Below, in pieces: positions 25,369 to 32,666 of a stretch of DNA of 41,327 nt (the first letter of the stretch is position 1; each line of letters opens with the position of its first letter). The notes beneath the pieces were generated by a model, which saw only the letters and a program-made list of their open reading frames with translations, ran no database searches and was not told where the DNA came from. The DNA comes from a bacterium UBP14_UBA6098. Its GTDB lineage: Bacteria; UBP14; UBA6098. Both the position numbers and the translations under genes were made by a program. The stretch spans positions 1 to 41,327 of the forward strand of contig DIWU01000016.1 of the NCBI GenBank assembly GCA_002428525.1. Direction: 5' to 3'.

Positions 25369-25902
25369 ATGATAACAGTGGACAAAAACTTGAAAATCCG
25401 CGGAAAAGTATGGGTCATTCGTGACAACAATAACCAACCCATCCACAATATCGATACTGACCAGATTTTCCACAATAAACACCTTGCAATTACCAAAATC
25501 GAGGAAATGGGTCAGTTTATCTTCGGAAACCTCGACGGATGGCAAGAATTCCCCAAAAAAGCACAACCCGGCGATATCCTGATCGTCGGCCAAAACTTCG
25601 GTTCCGGATCGTCCCGTCAACAAGCCGTCGATGGTTTCACCTCGCTCGGAATCTCCGCGATAATCGGGCAATCCTTTGGATCGATATACCGCAGAAACGC
25701 CATTAACGCCGCTTTCCCCATTGTTCAAGCACCCGATATTATGGACATAGACCTGCAAAATGGCGACGAAATTATCCTCGATCTCAAGAATTCAACAATT
25801 AATAACCTTAAGAATAACACTCTTATCAATATTGAACCATTGTCAAGAACTCAACTCGATATTCTCTTGGCTGGCGGCCTCTTCGAATACGGCCGAACCT
25901 AA
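25369..25902 (+). CDS. leuD: 3-isopropylmalate dehydratase small subunit (LeuD-type)
   Basis: 177 residues, the size of the archaeal/anaerobe-type small subunit. It is the aconitase swivel domain, with NIDTDQIF near the start and GQNFGSGSSRQQAV, the substrate-binding GxNFGxGSSRxxA loop. With a large subunit carrying the 4Fe-4S cluster it would isomerise 2- and 3-isopropylmalate in leucine synthesis, or a related 2-oxoacid elongation step. The large subunit is not in the window, which is unusual because leuC normally lies next door. The gene is AT-richer than most neighbours. Upstream is only a weak TAGGTG ribosome site. Whether the substrate is isopropylmalate or homoaconitate cannot be decided from sequence alone. 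Confidence 0.85.
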   Translation: MITVDKNLKIRGKVWVIRDNNNQPIHNIDTDQIFHNKHLAITKIEEMGQFIFGNLDGWQEFPKKAQPGDILIVGQNFGSGSSRQQAVDGFTSLGISAIIGQSFGSIYRRNAINAAFPIVQAPDIMDIDLQNGDEIILDLKNSTINNLKNNTLINIEPLSRTQLDILLAGGLFEYGRT

Positions 25903-25908
25903 GCGGCG

Positions 25909-25947
25909 CGATTTTTGCGTCCTTTCCCAAGGACTTAGCAAAAATCG
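25909..25947. repeat. Long inverted repeat between leuD and pdxJ
   Basis: CGATTTTTGC-GTCCTT (25909-25924), loop TCCC, then AAGGAC (25929-25934), a three-base bulge TTA, and GCAAAAATCG (25938-25947): 16 pairs. The arm recurs as GCAAAAACCGTGAC at 26061-26074, one mismatch in 14 against 25938-25951. Between them lies the palindrome CGCGCCGGCGCG (25951-25962). There is no T-tract, so it is not a classic terminator. Confidence 0.65.
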
Positions 25948-26107
25948 TGACGCGCCGGCGCGGAAAAAGCCCGCCAATAAAGGGCTGGCGCGGAGATGGG
26001 CAGTGGAAGGGGAGGAAGTTTTTGCGGCCGGAATCATGTAACCATCCGCAACCGGACAAAGCAAAAACCGTGACAGCCTCGACATTCGAGCTAATTGGGA
26101 GGAAAAA

Positions 26108-26845
26108 ATGAGCAGATTATCAGTAAATATCGACCATGTCGCTACATTGCGCCAAGCCCGTGGCGCGAAATACCCCGATCCCGTGCATGCCGCAGTCATG
26201 GCCGAGCAGGCCGGCGCAGACGGCATCACGCTTCACCTTCGCTCCGACAGGCGACACATTTCAGACCGCGATGTTTACCTTGTGCGCCAGATCGTCACGA
26301 CGCACATGACCCTCGAGATGGCCGCGCGCCAAGAGATGATCGATATCGCGCTACAGATCAAGCCCGATATGGTCACGCTCGTTCCAGAGCGCGGCGGCGA
26401 GCAGACCACCGAGCGCGGTTTCGACCTTGCCGCGGAGGGCGGCGAGCTGGAATCGCCCATCGAGCAACTCGCGAACGAGGGCATAATCGTGTCGCTGTTC
26501 GTCAATGCCACCGAGGAGAACATGAAGGCCGCCGCGGCGCTTTCCGCCGACTATGTCGAGCTGAACACCACCTATTACGCCGAGGCGAGAAGTTTCGAGG
26601 AGGAGGTTTCCGCCCTTAGAATCATCGAAAAGGCGGCTCACCTCGCGAATAAAATGAAGCTCGGAGTTGCAGGCGGGCACGGCCTAAATTACCGCAATGT
26701 CACTAATATCGCGGCGATCGAGCCGGTAGAGGAGCTTTCGATCGGGCACTCGATTATCGCGAGGGCGGTTTTCGTCGGGATCGAGCAAGCGGTTCGCGAG
26801 ATGAAGACCGCGATTCGAACCGCCCGCGAGCCGAGAATTGGCTGA
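26108..26845 (+). CDS. pdxJ: Pyridoxine 5'-phosphate synthase
   Basis: 245 residues. The ATG has GGGAGG upstream. Family motifs include LSVNIDHVATLRQARG at the N-terminus, DGITLHLRSDRRHI, MVTLVPE (with the conserved Glu) and GVAGGHGLNYRNV. It is a TIM-barrel enzyme that condenses 1-deoxyxylulose 5-phosphate with 3-amino-2-oxopropyl phosphate to form pyridoxine 5'-phosphate, in the DXP-dependent vitamin B6 route. This fits the MEP pathway implied by ispF, since both draw on DXP. The gene overlaps the start of xseA by eight bases. The 205-base region upstream holds the inverted repeat but no promoter I am sure of. Confidence 0.96.
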   Translation: MSRLSVNIDHVATLRQARGAKYPDPVHAAVMAEQAGADGITLHLRSDRRHISDRDVYLVRQIVTTHMTLEMAARQEMIDIALQIKPDMVTLVPERGGEQTTERGFDLAAEGGELESPIEQLANEGIIVSLFVNATEENMKAAAALSADYVELNTTYYAEARSFEEEVSALRIIEKAAHLANKMKLGVAGGHGLNYRNVTNIAAIEPVEELSIGHSIIARAVFVGIEQAVREMKTAIRTAREPRIG

Positions 26846-28028
26846 AGACCGTAACATATTATCCATCAAAGAGTTAAATACCCTCGCGCGCGAAGTTCTG
26901 GAGGGCATGTTTCCTATTGGCGTATGGGTTCGCGCGGAACTTCGCAATGTCAAACTCCATTCCTCGGGCCATGTGTATCTTTCGCTGGCCGACGAGGAGG
27001 CCTCTGTCGATGCGGTGATGTGGCGCAATGTCTCGCAGGCCCTCGGTTTCAAGCCCGAAGATGGGATGAAGGTCGAGGCTTTTGGTTCACCGACACTTTA
27101 TGACAAGACCGGCAGATATCAATTCTCTGTGCGAAGGCTTATCCCTATCGGCGAGGGCGCCCGCGCGGTAGCATTCCGCCAGCTGAAGCTCCGCCTTGCC
27201 GAGGAGGGTCTTTTTTCGCCGGAAAGAAAGCGGCGACTTCCGAGGTTTCCCTTCACTATTGGTGTGGTCACAAGCCCTACGGGCGCGGCTATTCGCGATA
27301 TAATAAACGTCGTTCGTCGGCGCGCGCCCTTCGTCACTGTGATTGTCCGGCCATCGGCGGTTCAGGGCGATAGCGCCGCGCGGGAGATCATCGCTGGAAT
27401 CGCCGATTTGAACAGGCTCGATGAGGTCGAGCTTATTATTATCGGTCGAGGCGGCGGAAGCGAGGAAGATCTTTGGTGTTTCAACGACGAGGCGCTCGCG
27501 AGGGCGATTTTCAGCTCTAAAAAGCCAATTATCAGTGCTGTCGGTCACGAGATCGATTTCACAATCTCCGATTTCGTTGCGGATCTTCGCGCGCCGACGC
27601 CCTCGGCGGCCGCAGAGATTGCGGTTCCCGATGTCCGCGAGCTTAGGGCCTCGATTGAGAATATGCTTAATTCATCGAGGGTTCGATGCAATATGCTCTT
27701 CGACGGAATGCGCTCGAGGCTCGACTCGGATATGCGCAGGGCGGCGTGGTTCGCGCCTTTGCGCAGGATTCACGATCTCGAGCAACGCCTCGATGTCATT
27801 ATGGAGAAGGCGGGGTTTCTTGAGCGCGGGCTTATAGAGAGGCTTTCGGGAAGGCTATATCGCCATGCGGAACGGCTCAGCGGTCTTAGCGTCAAGAACA
27901 CGCTAAAGCGCGGATTCGCAATAGTTTACAGAAACGGCTCCGCGATTGAGAGTGCAATCGAGCTTGCAACTAACGATGCTATCGAGATCGAATTAAAGGA
28001 TGGCAGGAGGCAGGCTATCGTCGAATAG
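26838..28028 (+). CDS. xseA: Exodeoxyribonuclease VII large subunit
   Basis: 396 residues. The start is taken as TTG at 26838, within the last codons of pdxJ, because the frame and the family N-terminus (LSIKELNTLAREVLE) begin here. The coupling explains the lack of a clear ribosome site. The N-terminal OB fold (about 1-100) binds single-stranded DNA. The catalytic domain contains IGVVTSPTGAAIRDI, IIGRGGGSEEDLWCFNDE and VGHEIDFTISDFVADLRAPT. With XseB it degrades single-stranded DNA to oligonucleotides from either end. The xseB gene, normally adjacent, is not seen downstream. The coiled-coil C-terminal half is shorter than in E. coli (456 residues). Confidence 0.94.
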   Translation: MAEDRNILSIKELNTLAREVLEGMFPIGVWVRAELRNVKLHSSGHVYLSLADEEASVDAVMWRNVSQALGFKPEDGMKVEAFGSPTLYDKTGRYQFSVRRLIPIGEGARAVAFRQLKLRLAEEGLFSPERKRRLPRFPFTIGVVTSPTGAAIRDIINVVRRRAPFVTVIVRPSAVQGDSAAREIIAGIADLNRLDEVELIIIGRGGGSEEDLWCFNDEALARAIFSSKKPIISAVGHEIDFTISDFVADLRAPTPSAAAEIAVPDVRELRASIENMLNSSRVRCNMLFDGMRSRLDSDMRRAAWFAPLRRIHDLEQRLDVIMEKAGFLERGLIERLSGRLYRHAERLSGLSVKNTLKRGFAIVYRNGSAIESAIELATNDAIEIELKDGRRQAIVE

Positions 28029-28150
28029 CCGAACGTATCGCTAATTGTTTTTATTAGATTAGCGTTGACAGTTCGATATCGGCTAAGGGACTCAATCGAC
28101 GCAAAAACAGTTAAGCTCCACTGTATCGAATGCTCTTTGCTCGGTTTATT

Positions 28151-28176
28151 CAATAAGGAAAGGCCCTTCGGGGCCT
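28151..28176 (-). terminator. Likely terminator of the 58-residue membrane protein gene
   Basis: Read on the minus strand, AGGCCC, CGAA loop, GGGCCT, then TTCCTTATT. Six pairs only and an interrupted T-tract, so moderate support. Confidence 0.5.
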
Positions 28177-28192
28177 CGCTCACGCCTTCGGA

Positions 28193-28369
28193 CTACTTCT
28201 TTTTCTTGGTCTGAGAGCGAAGTTGTGAATAGAGCATTCCGAGAGCGATGAGCATGATAGACACCGAGGTCGCCTCGGCAAAGAACGGCAGTTTGTAGTT
28301 TATCAGCCACGCCTCGTGAACGAGGCCCAAAAGGCCGGTAATGAAAACAACGATTGTCCAAAAGATCAT
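28193..28369 (-). CDS. Small two-helix membrane protein, 58 aa
   Basis: The ATG at 28367-28369 is preceded by AGGAGG, and the TAG lies at 28193-28195. The product MIFWTIVVFITGLLGLVHEA has a hydrophobic first helix. A short polar loop (WLINYKLPFFAEA) and a second hydrophobic helix (TSVSIMLIALGMLYSQL) follow, then a basic tail RSQTKKKK that should face the cytoplasm. The good ribosome site, the helix-loop-helix pattern and a following hairpin support a real gene, although it is too short to match to a family by eye. It sits alone on the minus strand between xseA and the ytxH-like operon. Function unknown. Confidence 0.75.
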   Translation of the reverse strand: MIFWTIVVFITGLLGLVHEAWLINYKLPFFAEATSVSIMLIALGMLYSQLRSQTKKKK

Positions 28370-28516
28370 AGTTTCCCTCCTGAGGTTTTTCTGTTTATAA
28401 TATTAAGCATATTCTTGGAATGCGCAAGAGTATATTTATTAAATTTTAACTTGTCGAATTCCATTTTGTTTTTTTGCGGGGAGTTCGCTTATCGGTCGAT
28501 CTGATATAGAAACGCA

Positions 28517-28545
28517 TTGACAATCGGTGTTCTATACATTATTTT
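28517..28545 (+). promoter_or_regulatory. Predicted promoter of the ytxH-like/DUF948/ddl/ssb cluster
   Basis: TTGACA (28517-28522), 17 bases, TATTTT (28540-28545). The start codon follows 44 bases later behind AAAGGAAA. Confidence 0.6.
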
Positions 28546-28589
28546 ATATACAAGCGACGTCCATAATTAAAGAAGACGAAAGGAAAAAA

Positions 28590-28865
28590 ATGAAAGAACG
28601 TGGAGTAGAAACCTTTTTGGCGGGCTTTTTCCTTGGCGGAATAATCGGCGCGGGAGTTGCGCTTCTTTTTGCGCCGGCCTCGGGAGCCAAGACCCGCGAG
28701 CAGATATCGAACCAGTTCAACCGTATGCTCGAGGAGGGCAAAGAGGGTTCTGATTACCTCAAGAAACTGATTCAGGACGATATCGAGCATGTCAAGGGCA
28801 AGACCGACGCCGTGAAGGATGCAGTGGAGAAGGGCGTTTCGGAATACCGCAAACACAAAGTATAA
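28590..28865 (+). CDS. YtxH-like membrane-anchored protein
   Basis: 91 residues from the ATG at 28590, with AAAGGA upstream. A single N-terminal membrane segment (FLAGFFLGGIIGAGVALLFA) is followed by PASGAKTREQI, the hallmark of the YtxH family, and a charged, probably helical C-terminus (VKDAVEKGVSEYRKHKV). Family knowledge: in Bacillus subtilis ytxH sits with ytxG (DUF948) in a general-stress operon; the molecular role is unclear. The next gene here is also DUF948, one base away, so the pair is conserved. The basic residues around the first helix suggest that the tail is cytoplasmic. Confidence 0.85.
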   Translation: MKERGVETFLAGFFLGGIIGAGVALLFAPASGAKTREQISNQFNRMLEEGKEGSDYLKKLIQDDIEHVKGKTDAVKDAVEKGVSEYRKHKV

Positions 28866-28866
28866 A

Positions 28867-29277
28867 ATGCCGATCTCCCTATCGATAGCGATTTGGGCGG
28901 TTGTCGCGATATTGGCGGTAATTGCGTTTTTCTTCGGCAGGTTCTTGCACCAGTTGACAAAGATCGGGGTCGAGGGTGAGCGGGCACTCAGGACATTGAA
29001 CACCAATCTTCCCTCTCTCTTCGAGAGGGCCGAGGTTTTGATGAACAAAACCGACGCTACTATCGACAGAGTCAATGCCACAATGGATCAGCTCGAAGCC
29101 CCGATCGAGTATATTCGGTTGGCCGCTAGGCTTTTCACCGATTTCAACCTTTCGGCAAAGATTGGAAAAGCCGCGATGGCGCTCCTTTCCGGCTTCAAGA
29201 CCGGAAAGGCAATGTTCGCGAATATACGCAATCGTTTTTCAGAGAAAAAGCAAGAAGATGCCGTCGCCGAAGAGTAG
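28867..29277 (+). CDS. DUF948-domain protein (YtxG-like)
   Basis: 136 residues. The ATG lies one base after the previous TAA and has no separate ribosome site, which points to translational coupling. One N-terminal membrane helix (IAIWAVVAILAVIAFFFGRF) is followed by a long amphipathic, coiled-coil-like region (HQLTKIGVEGERALRTL; LMNKTDATIDRVNATMDQL) and a basic end. This is the usual DUF948 layout, also seen in B. subtilis YtxG. The biochemical role is unknown; partnership with the YtxH-like protein at the membrane is inferred from gene order. Confidence 0.8.
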   Translation: MPISLSIAIWAVVAILAVIAFFFGRFLHQLTKIGVEGERALRTLNTNLPSLFERAEVLMNKTDATIDRVNATMDQLEAPIEYIRLAARLFTDFNLSAKIGKAAMALLSGFKTGKAMFANIRNRFSEKKQEDAVAEE

Positions 29278-29281
29278 CGGA

Positions 29282-30196
29282 ATGAGGATTGCCATTTTAT
29301 GCGGAGGCATCTCGCCGGAGCGCGATGTCTCGCTAAGGACGGCTGTTTCGGTTCAAGGCGCGCTTATCGAGCTCGGCAACTGCGCTGAAATCCTCGACTG
29401 GCCGGAAAGCGCGGTCGTTGAGCGTTACGACGAGCTTCGAGGTTACGATCTCGTCTTTGTCGGATACCATGGCGGTGCCGGCGAGGACGGTCGCGTGCAA
29501 TCGGTTCTGGAGCTTCTCGGGATTCGTTATACCGGAAGCGGCCCGTCGGCCTGCGCGGTTTCGATGGACAAGATTTTCTCGAAGCGTTTTTTCGAGCAGG
29601 CCGGAATCCCAACGCCGGAGTGGGCGGTTTGGGAGAGGCCTCAAGCCCCGACGGTGGATGAGGTAGTTTCGCTTTGCGGCTTTGGGTTTCCGATTGTGGT
29701 CAAAACGCCCAACGGCGGCTCGACGGTTGGAATATCGATTGCGAACGACCGCGACGAGCTTTCGGCCGGGATCGACGTTGCGAGGGGCTTTGAGGACAGG
29801 ATTCTTTTCGAGCGGTTCATCCCCGGGCGCGAACTGACGGTTGCAGTTCTCGGGGGCGAGGGACTGCCGGTCGTAGAGATTGTCCCGAGTGGCGGTTTCT
29901 ACGATTATCAGCATAAATACACATCGGGTGCAAGCGAATATATATGCCCCGCCGATATTAGCGGGGAAACGGCGCGTCGGCTCATCGATTGCGGGAAAAG
30001 GGCGTTCGAGGTTTTAGGGCTTCGCCATTACGGTCGGGTCGATTTTCGCCTCGACGGCGAGAGTTTATACTGTCTCGAGGCCAATTCGCTTCCGGGGATG
30101 ACCTCGCTTTCGCTGGTGCCGAAGGCCGCCGCGGCTGTGGGGATATCGTTCGTGGAGTTAATTCAACGAATTATCCATATGGCCGGAGGAAAATAG
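29282..30196 (+). CDS. ddl: D-alanine--D-alanine ligase
   Basis: 304 residues from the ATG at 29282, the start that fits the family (MRIAILCGGISPERDVSL). An ATG eight codons earlier overlaps the previous gene and is less likely. The ATP-grasp fold is visible: VFVGYHGGAGEDGRVQSVLE, YTGSGPSACAVSMDK, FPIVVKTPNGGSTVGIS (ATP loop), YDYQHKYTSGASEYICPA (omega loop) and GRVDFRL...CLEANSLPGMTSLS (metal ligands). The Tyr of the YDYQHKY loop is typical of D-Ala-D-Ala rather than D-Ala-D-lactate ligases. The enzyme supplies the peptidoglycan dipeptide in the cytoplasm. No mur genes are adjacent; instead it lies between DUF948 and ssb. Confidence 0.94.
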   Translation: MRIAILCGGISPERDVSLRTAVSVQGALIELGNCAEILDWPESAVVERYDELRGYDLVFVGYHGGAGEDGRVQSVLELLGIRYTGSGPSACAVSMDKIFSKRFFEQAGIPTPEWAVWERPQAPTVDEVVSLCGFGFPIVVKTPNGGSTVGISIANDRDELSAGIDVARGFEDRILFERFIPGRELTVAVLGGEGLPVVEIVPSGGFYDYQHKYTSGASEYICPADISGETARRLIDCGKRAFEVLGLRHYGRVDFRLDGESLYCLEANSLPGMTSLSLVPKAAAAVGISFVELIQRIIHMAGGK

Positions 30197-30231
30197 GGCT
30201 GTTCTGTAAGAATTTTTTTATCGGAGGGATT

Positions 30232-30678
30232 ATGTTCAACAAGGCGATTTTGATCGGGCGGATCGGGCAAGACCCTGAGATGCGTTATACGCCGTCCGGA
30301 ACTGCGGTGACAAACTTCTCGATCGCGACCGACCGCAAGTGGCGCGATAAGGCCGGAGCTCTTCAGGAGGAAACAACTTGGCATGATATAGTCTGCTGGG
30401 GGAAGCAGGCCGAGTTCGTCGGGGAGCATTGCACGAAGGGTCGGCTTGTCTTCGTCGAGGGCGAGATTCAGAAGCGCTCGTGGGATGACAAGAACGGCGT
30501 CAAGAGGATAAGTGTCGAGATCAACGCGCAGGTCGTGAGGGTTCTCGACCGCCCTCAGGGCGGCCCTCAGGGCGGTCAGCAGAGTGGTGGATCGAGACCT
30601 CAAAGGGGGCAAGGCTTCGAGCCTTCGCCGAGTTACGATCTTCCGCCGGCCGAGACCGAGGACGATGTTCCGTTTTAG
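30232..30678 (+). CDS. ssb: Single-stranded DNA-binding protein
   Basis: 148 residues. The ATG at 30232 has CGGAGGG upstream. The N-terminal OB fold (about 1-108) begins FNKAILIGRIGQDPEMRYTP and contains TTWHDIVCWGKQAEF. A Gly/Gln/Arg-rich linker (GGPQGGPQGGQQSGG) follows, and the acidic tip DDVPF recruits repair and replication proteins. The linker DNA near 30550-30575 holds direct copies of CCCTCAGGGCGG, itself palindromic at its core, which could fold into a hairpin within the coding sequence. Last gene of the ytxH-like cluster; ptsI converges 15 bases downstream. Confidence 0.96.
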   Translation: MFNKAILIGRIGQDPEMRYTPSGTAVTNFSIATDRKWRDKAGALQEETTWHDIVCWGKQAEFVGEHCTKGRLVFVEGEIQKRSWDDKNGVKRISVEINAQVVRVLDRPQGGPQGGQQSGGSRPQRGQGFEPSPSYDLPPAETEDDVPF

Positions 30679-30693
30679 GGTTTAGCCGAATAT

Positions 30694-32454
30694 CTACACA
30701 TCGAAAAATTCAGGGGGCAGAAGCTCCCTGTTTTTTTCTTTTAGGAAGTTGACGACCTCGGAGTGGTTGGTCAAACGTATGCATGAGTCGGCGACGGCGC
30801 GGGCGTCGCGGCGATCGACTGAGCGGATAATGCTTTTTATCAGCGGAACCGAGGGGGCGTTGAGCGAAAGCTCGTCGACCCCCATACCGATGAGCATCAA
30901 TGTTGCCGTAGGGTCGGCGGCCATCTCGCCGCAGAGGCCGCACCATATGCCGGCGAAATGCGCCGCGTCGATAGTGTATTTTATCAGTTTGAGGACGGCG
31001 GGGTTGAAGCTTTGATATAGGCGGCTGACGCGCTGATTTCCGCGATCGACCGCGAGGGTGTATTGAACGAGGTCGTTGGTTCCGATGCTGAAGAAATTCA
31101 CGATCGGCGCTATTTCGCGAGCCATTATCGCAACGCTGGGGATTTCGACCATAATTCCGGTCTCGATTCGGTCGGCGCAGTCGATGCCCTCGGAGAGAAG
31201 CTCCTTTCGGGATTCCTCCATCAGGGCCTTGGCTTGAATCACCTCGTCGATGTTCGAGATCATCGGGAACATAACCTTGACATTGTTGCCCTTGGCCGAG
31301 CGAAGAAGCGCGCGAAGCTGTGTTTTGAGGACTCGCGGTCGGTCGAGGCCTATTCTGATCGCCCGCCAACCGAGGTAGGGATTCGGCTCGAAGGGTGCGC
31401 CGAGTAGCTCGGAGAACTTGTCGCCGCCGATATCGAAGGTTCGGATCACGACGGGCTTCGGGGCGAGCGATTCGGCCACCTGAGTATAAACCGCGGTTTG
31501 TTCATCCTCGGAGGGCAGGTTCGTGGAGCGGGTGTAAAGAAGCTCTGTGCGGAACAGGCCGATTCCGTCCGCGCCGTATTTCGGGATGGCCTCGGACTCA
31601 CCGGGAAGCTCGATATTGGCGCCGACATTTATGTGGTGGCCATCGAGGGTTCGCGCCTCGTCGTCTTTGTATCTGGCCAGTTGGAGCTTGCGCTTTTGCT
31701 GGTCGGACTTGCGTTTGCGGTAGTCGTCGAGGGTCTTCTGCGTCGGGTTGACGATGACGAAGCCCTTTTTGCCGTCGATAATCGTCATCTCGCCGTTTTC
31801 GATAGCCTCTGTGACGCCCTGAATGCCCAATACACAAGGGATTTCCATCGTTCGGGTCATGATGGCGACATGGGATGTGGTTCCGCCCATCTCGAGCGCG
31901 AGGCCGACGAATTTGTTGTTGAAGAGCTGGGCTGTTTCTGAGGGCGCGAGGTGTTGGATTACGAGGATTCTGTCCTCGACGACATCGCGGATGACATGGT
32001 GCGCCATCCCGAGCAGGTTCGACAGCACCCTTCGGCGGACATCTTGGAAATCGTTGGCCCTTTCGGCCAATAGCGGATCGTCGGCGGAGCTGAGCGCTTC
32101 GATGCCGCGGGAGATCACGCTGTCGAAGGCTGTTTCGGCGGAGAGGAGCATGTCGGAGATGACCGCCTCGCTCTCCTCGACGACCGAGATGTCGGACATC
32201 AGCATGATCTGCGCCTCGATGATCGCGGCGGAGCCGTTGCCGATGGACTTCGCCATGCCGGCCTGAATGCGAAGGAGTTGGTCGCGGGATTGTTTGATCG
32301 CTTTTTGGAAGCGCTCGATTTCGCGGTCAACCTCGGAGGCGGAGATAGTTGTTTTCTCGACGGTTATATCACCGCGTTCGATTTTGTGTGCCGGCGCTAT
32401 AGCGATCCCTTCCGAGACGCCGAGGCCGAGCAATGTAATTTCTTTTTTATCCAA
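30694..32454 (-). CDS. ptsI: Phosphoenolpyruvate-protein phosphotransferase (PTS enzyme I)
   Basis: 586 residues (E. coli 575). The start is TTG at 32452-32454; no ATG or GTG is in frame upstream, and the N-terminus LGLGVSEGIAIAPA fits the family. The phosphohistidine is His195 in GGTTSHVAIMTR. The PEP-binding barrel has GIGLFRTELLYT, FDIGGDKF, FFSIGTNDLVQYTLAVDR and the active-site CGLCGEMAADP. It takes phosphate from PEP and passes it to HPr at the head of the phosphotransferase system. No HPr or permease genes are in the window, so it may serve a sugar PTS encoded elsewhere or a regulatory chain. The promoter is likely at 32511-32539. Confidence 0.95.
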   Translation of the reverse strand: MDKKEITLLGLGVSEGIAIAPAHKIERGDITVEKTTISASEVDREIERFQKAIKQSRDQLLRIQAGMAKSIGNGSAAIIEAQIMLMSDISVVEESEAVISDMLLSAETAFDSVISRGIEALSSADDPLLAERANDFQDVRRRVLSNLLGMAHHVIRDVVEDRILVIQHLAPSETAQLFNNKFVGLALEMGGTTSHVAIMTRTMEIPCVLGIQGVTEAIENGEMTIIDGKKGFVIVNPTQKTLDDYRKRKSDQQKRKLQLARYKDDEARTLDGHHINVGANIELPGESEAIPKYGADGIGLFRTELLYTRSTNLPSEDEQTAVYTQVAESLAPKPVVIRTFDIGGDKFSELLGAPFEPNPYLGWRAIRIGLDRPRVLKTQLRALLRSAKGNNVKVMFPMISNIDEVIQAKALMEESRKELLSEGIDCADRIETGIMVEIPSVAIMAREIAPIVNFFSIGTNDLVQYTLAVDRGNQRVSRLYQSFNPAVLKLIKYTIDAAHFAGIWCGLCGEMAADPTATLMLIGMGVDELSLNAPSVPLIKSIIRSVDRRDARAVADSCIRLTNHSEVVNFLKEKNRELLPPEFFDV

Positions 32455-32510
32455 AAAGCCGCCGTCCGTCGATGAATTTGGGTTGGCCGAAAAGCGACCT
32501 ATCTTATAGA

Positions 32511-32539
32511 AATATATTGCTCGACAATAGATCGTGCAA
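32511..32539 (-). promoter_or_regulatory. Predicted ptsI promoter
   Basis: On the minus strand TTGCAC (32534-32539), 17 bases, TATATT (32511-32516); start codon 56 bases on. Confidence 0.5.
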
Positions 32540-32610
32540 GAAGAATATCGCGTTTCGAGGCGGTTTCGATAGAATTTGCAAAGATTTAACCGGCCTTTGA
32601 CCGATTCGGG

Positions 32611-32638
32611 TTGAAACCGGACAATTTATTCGTAAATT
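32611..32638 (+). promoter_or_regulatory. Predicted sppA promoter
   Basis: TTGAAA (32611-32616), 16 bases, TAAATT (32633-32638). A second -35-like TTGACC lies at 32597. Confidence 0.45.
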
Positions 32639-32666
32639 ATCTTCTAACATTAACATGGAGGTCAAG

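Noticed and set aside
25760..26041. A 93-codon frame running from inside leuD into the intergenic inverted repeat
   Set aside because: It starts within leuD in another frame and its second half is formed by the inverted repeat and palindromes.
28039..28064. CGCTAAT ... ATTAGCG inverted repeat after xseA as a terminator
   Set aside because: Only seven pairs with a 12-base loop and no following T-tract; too weak to call.
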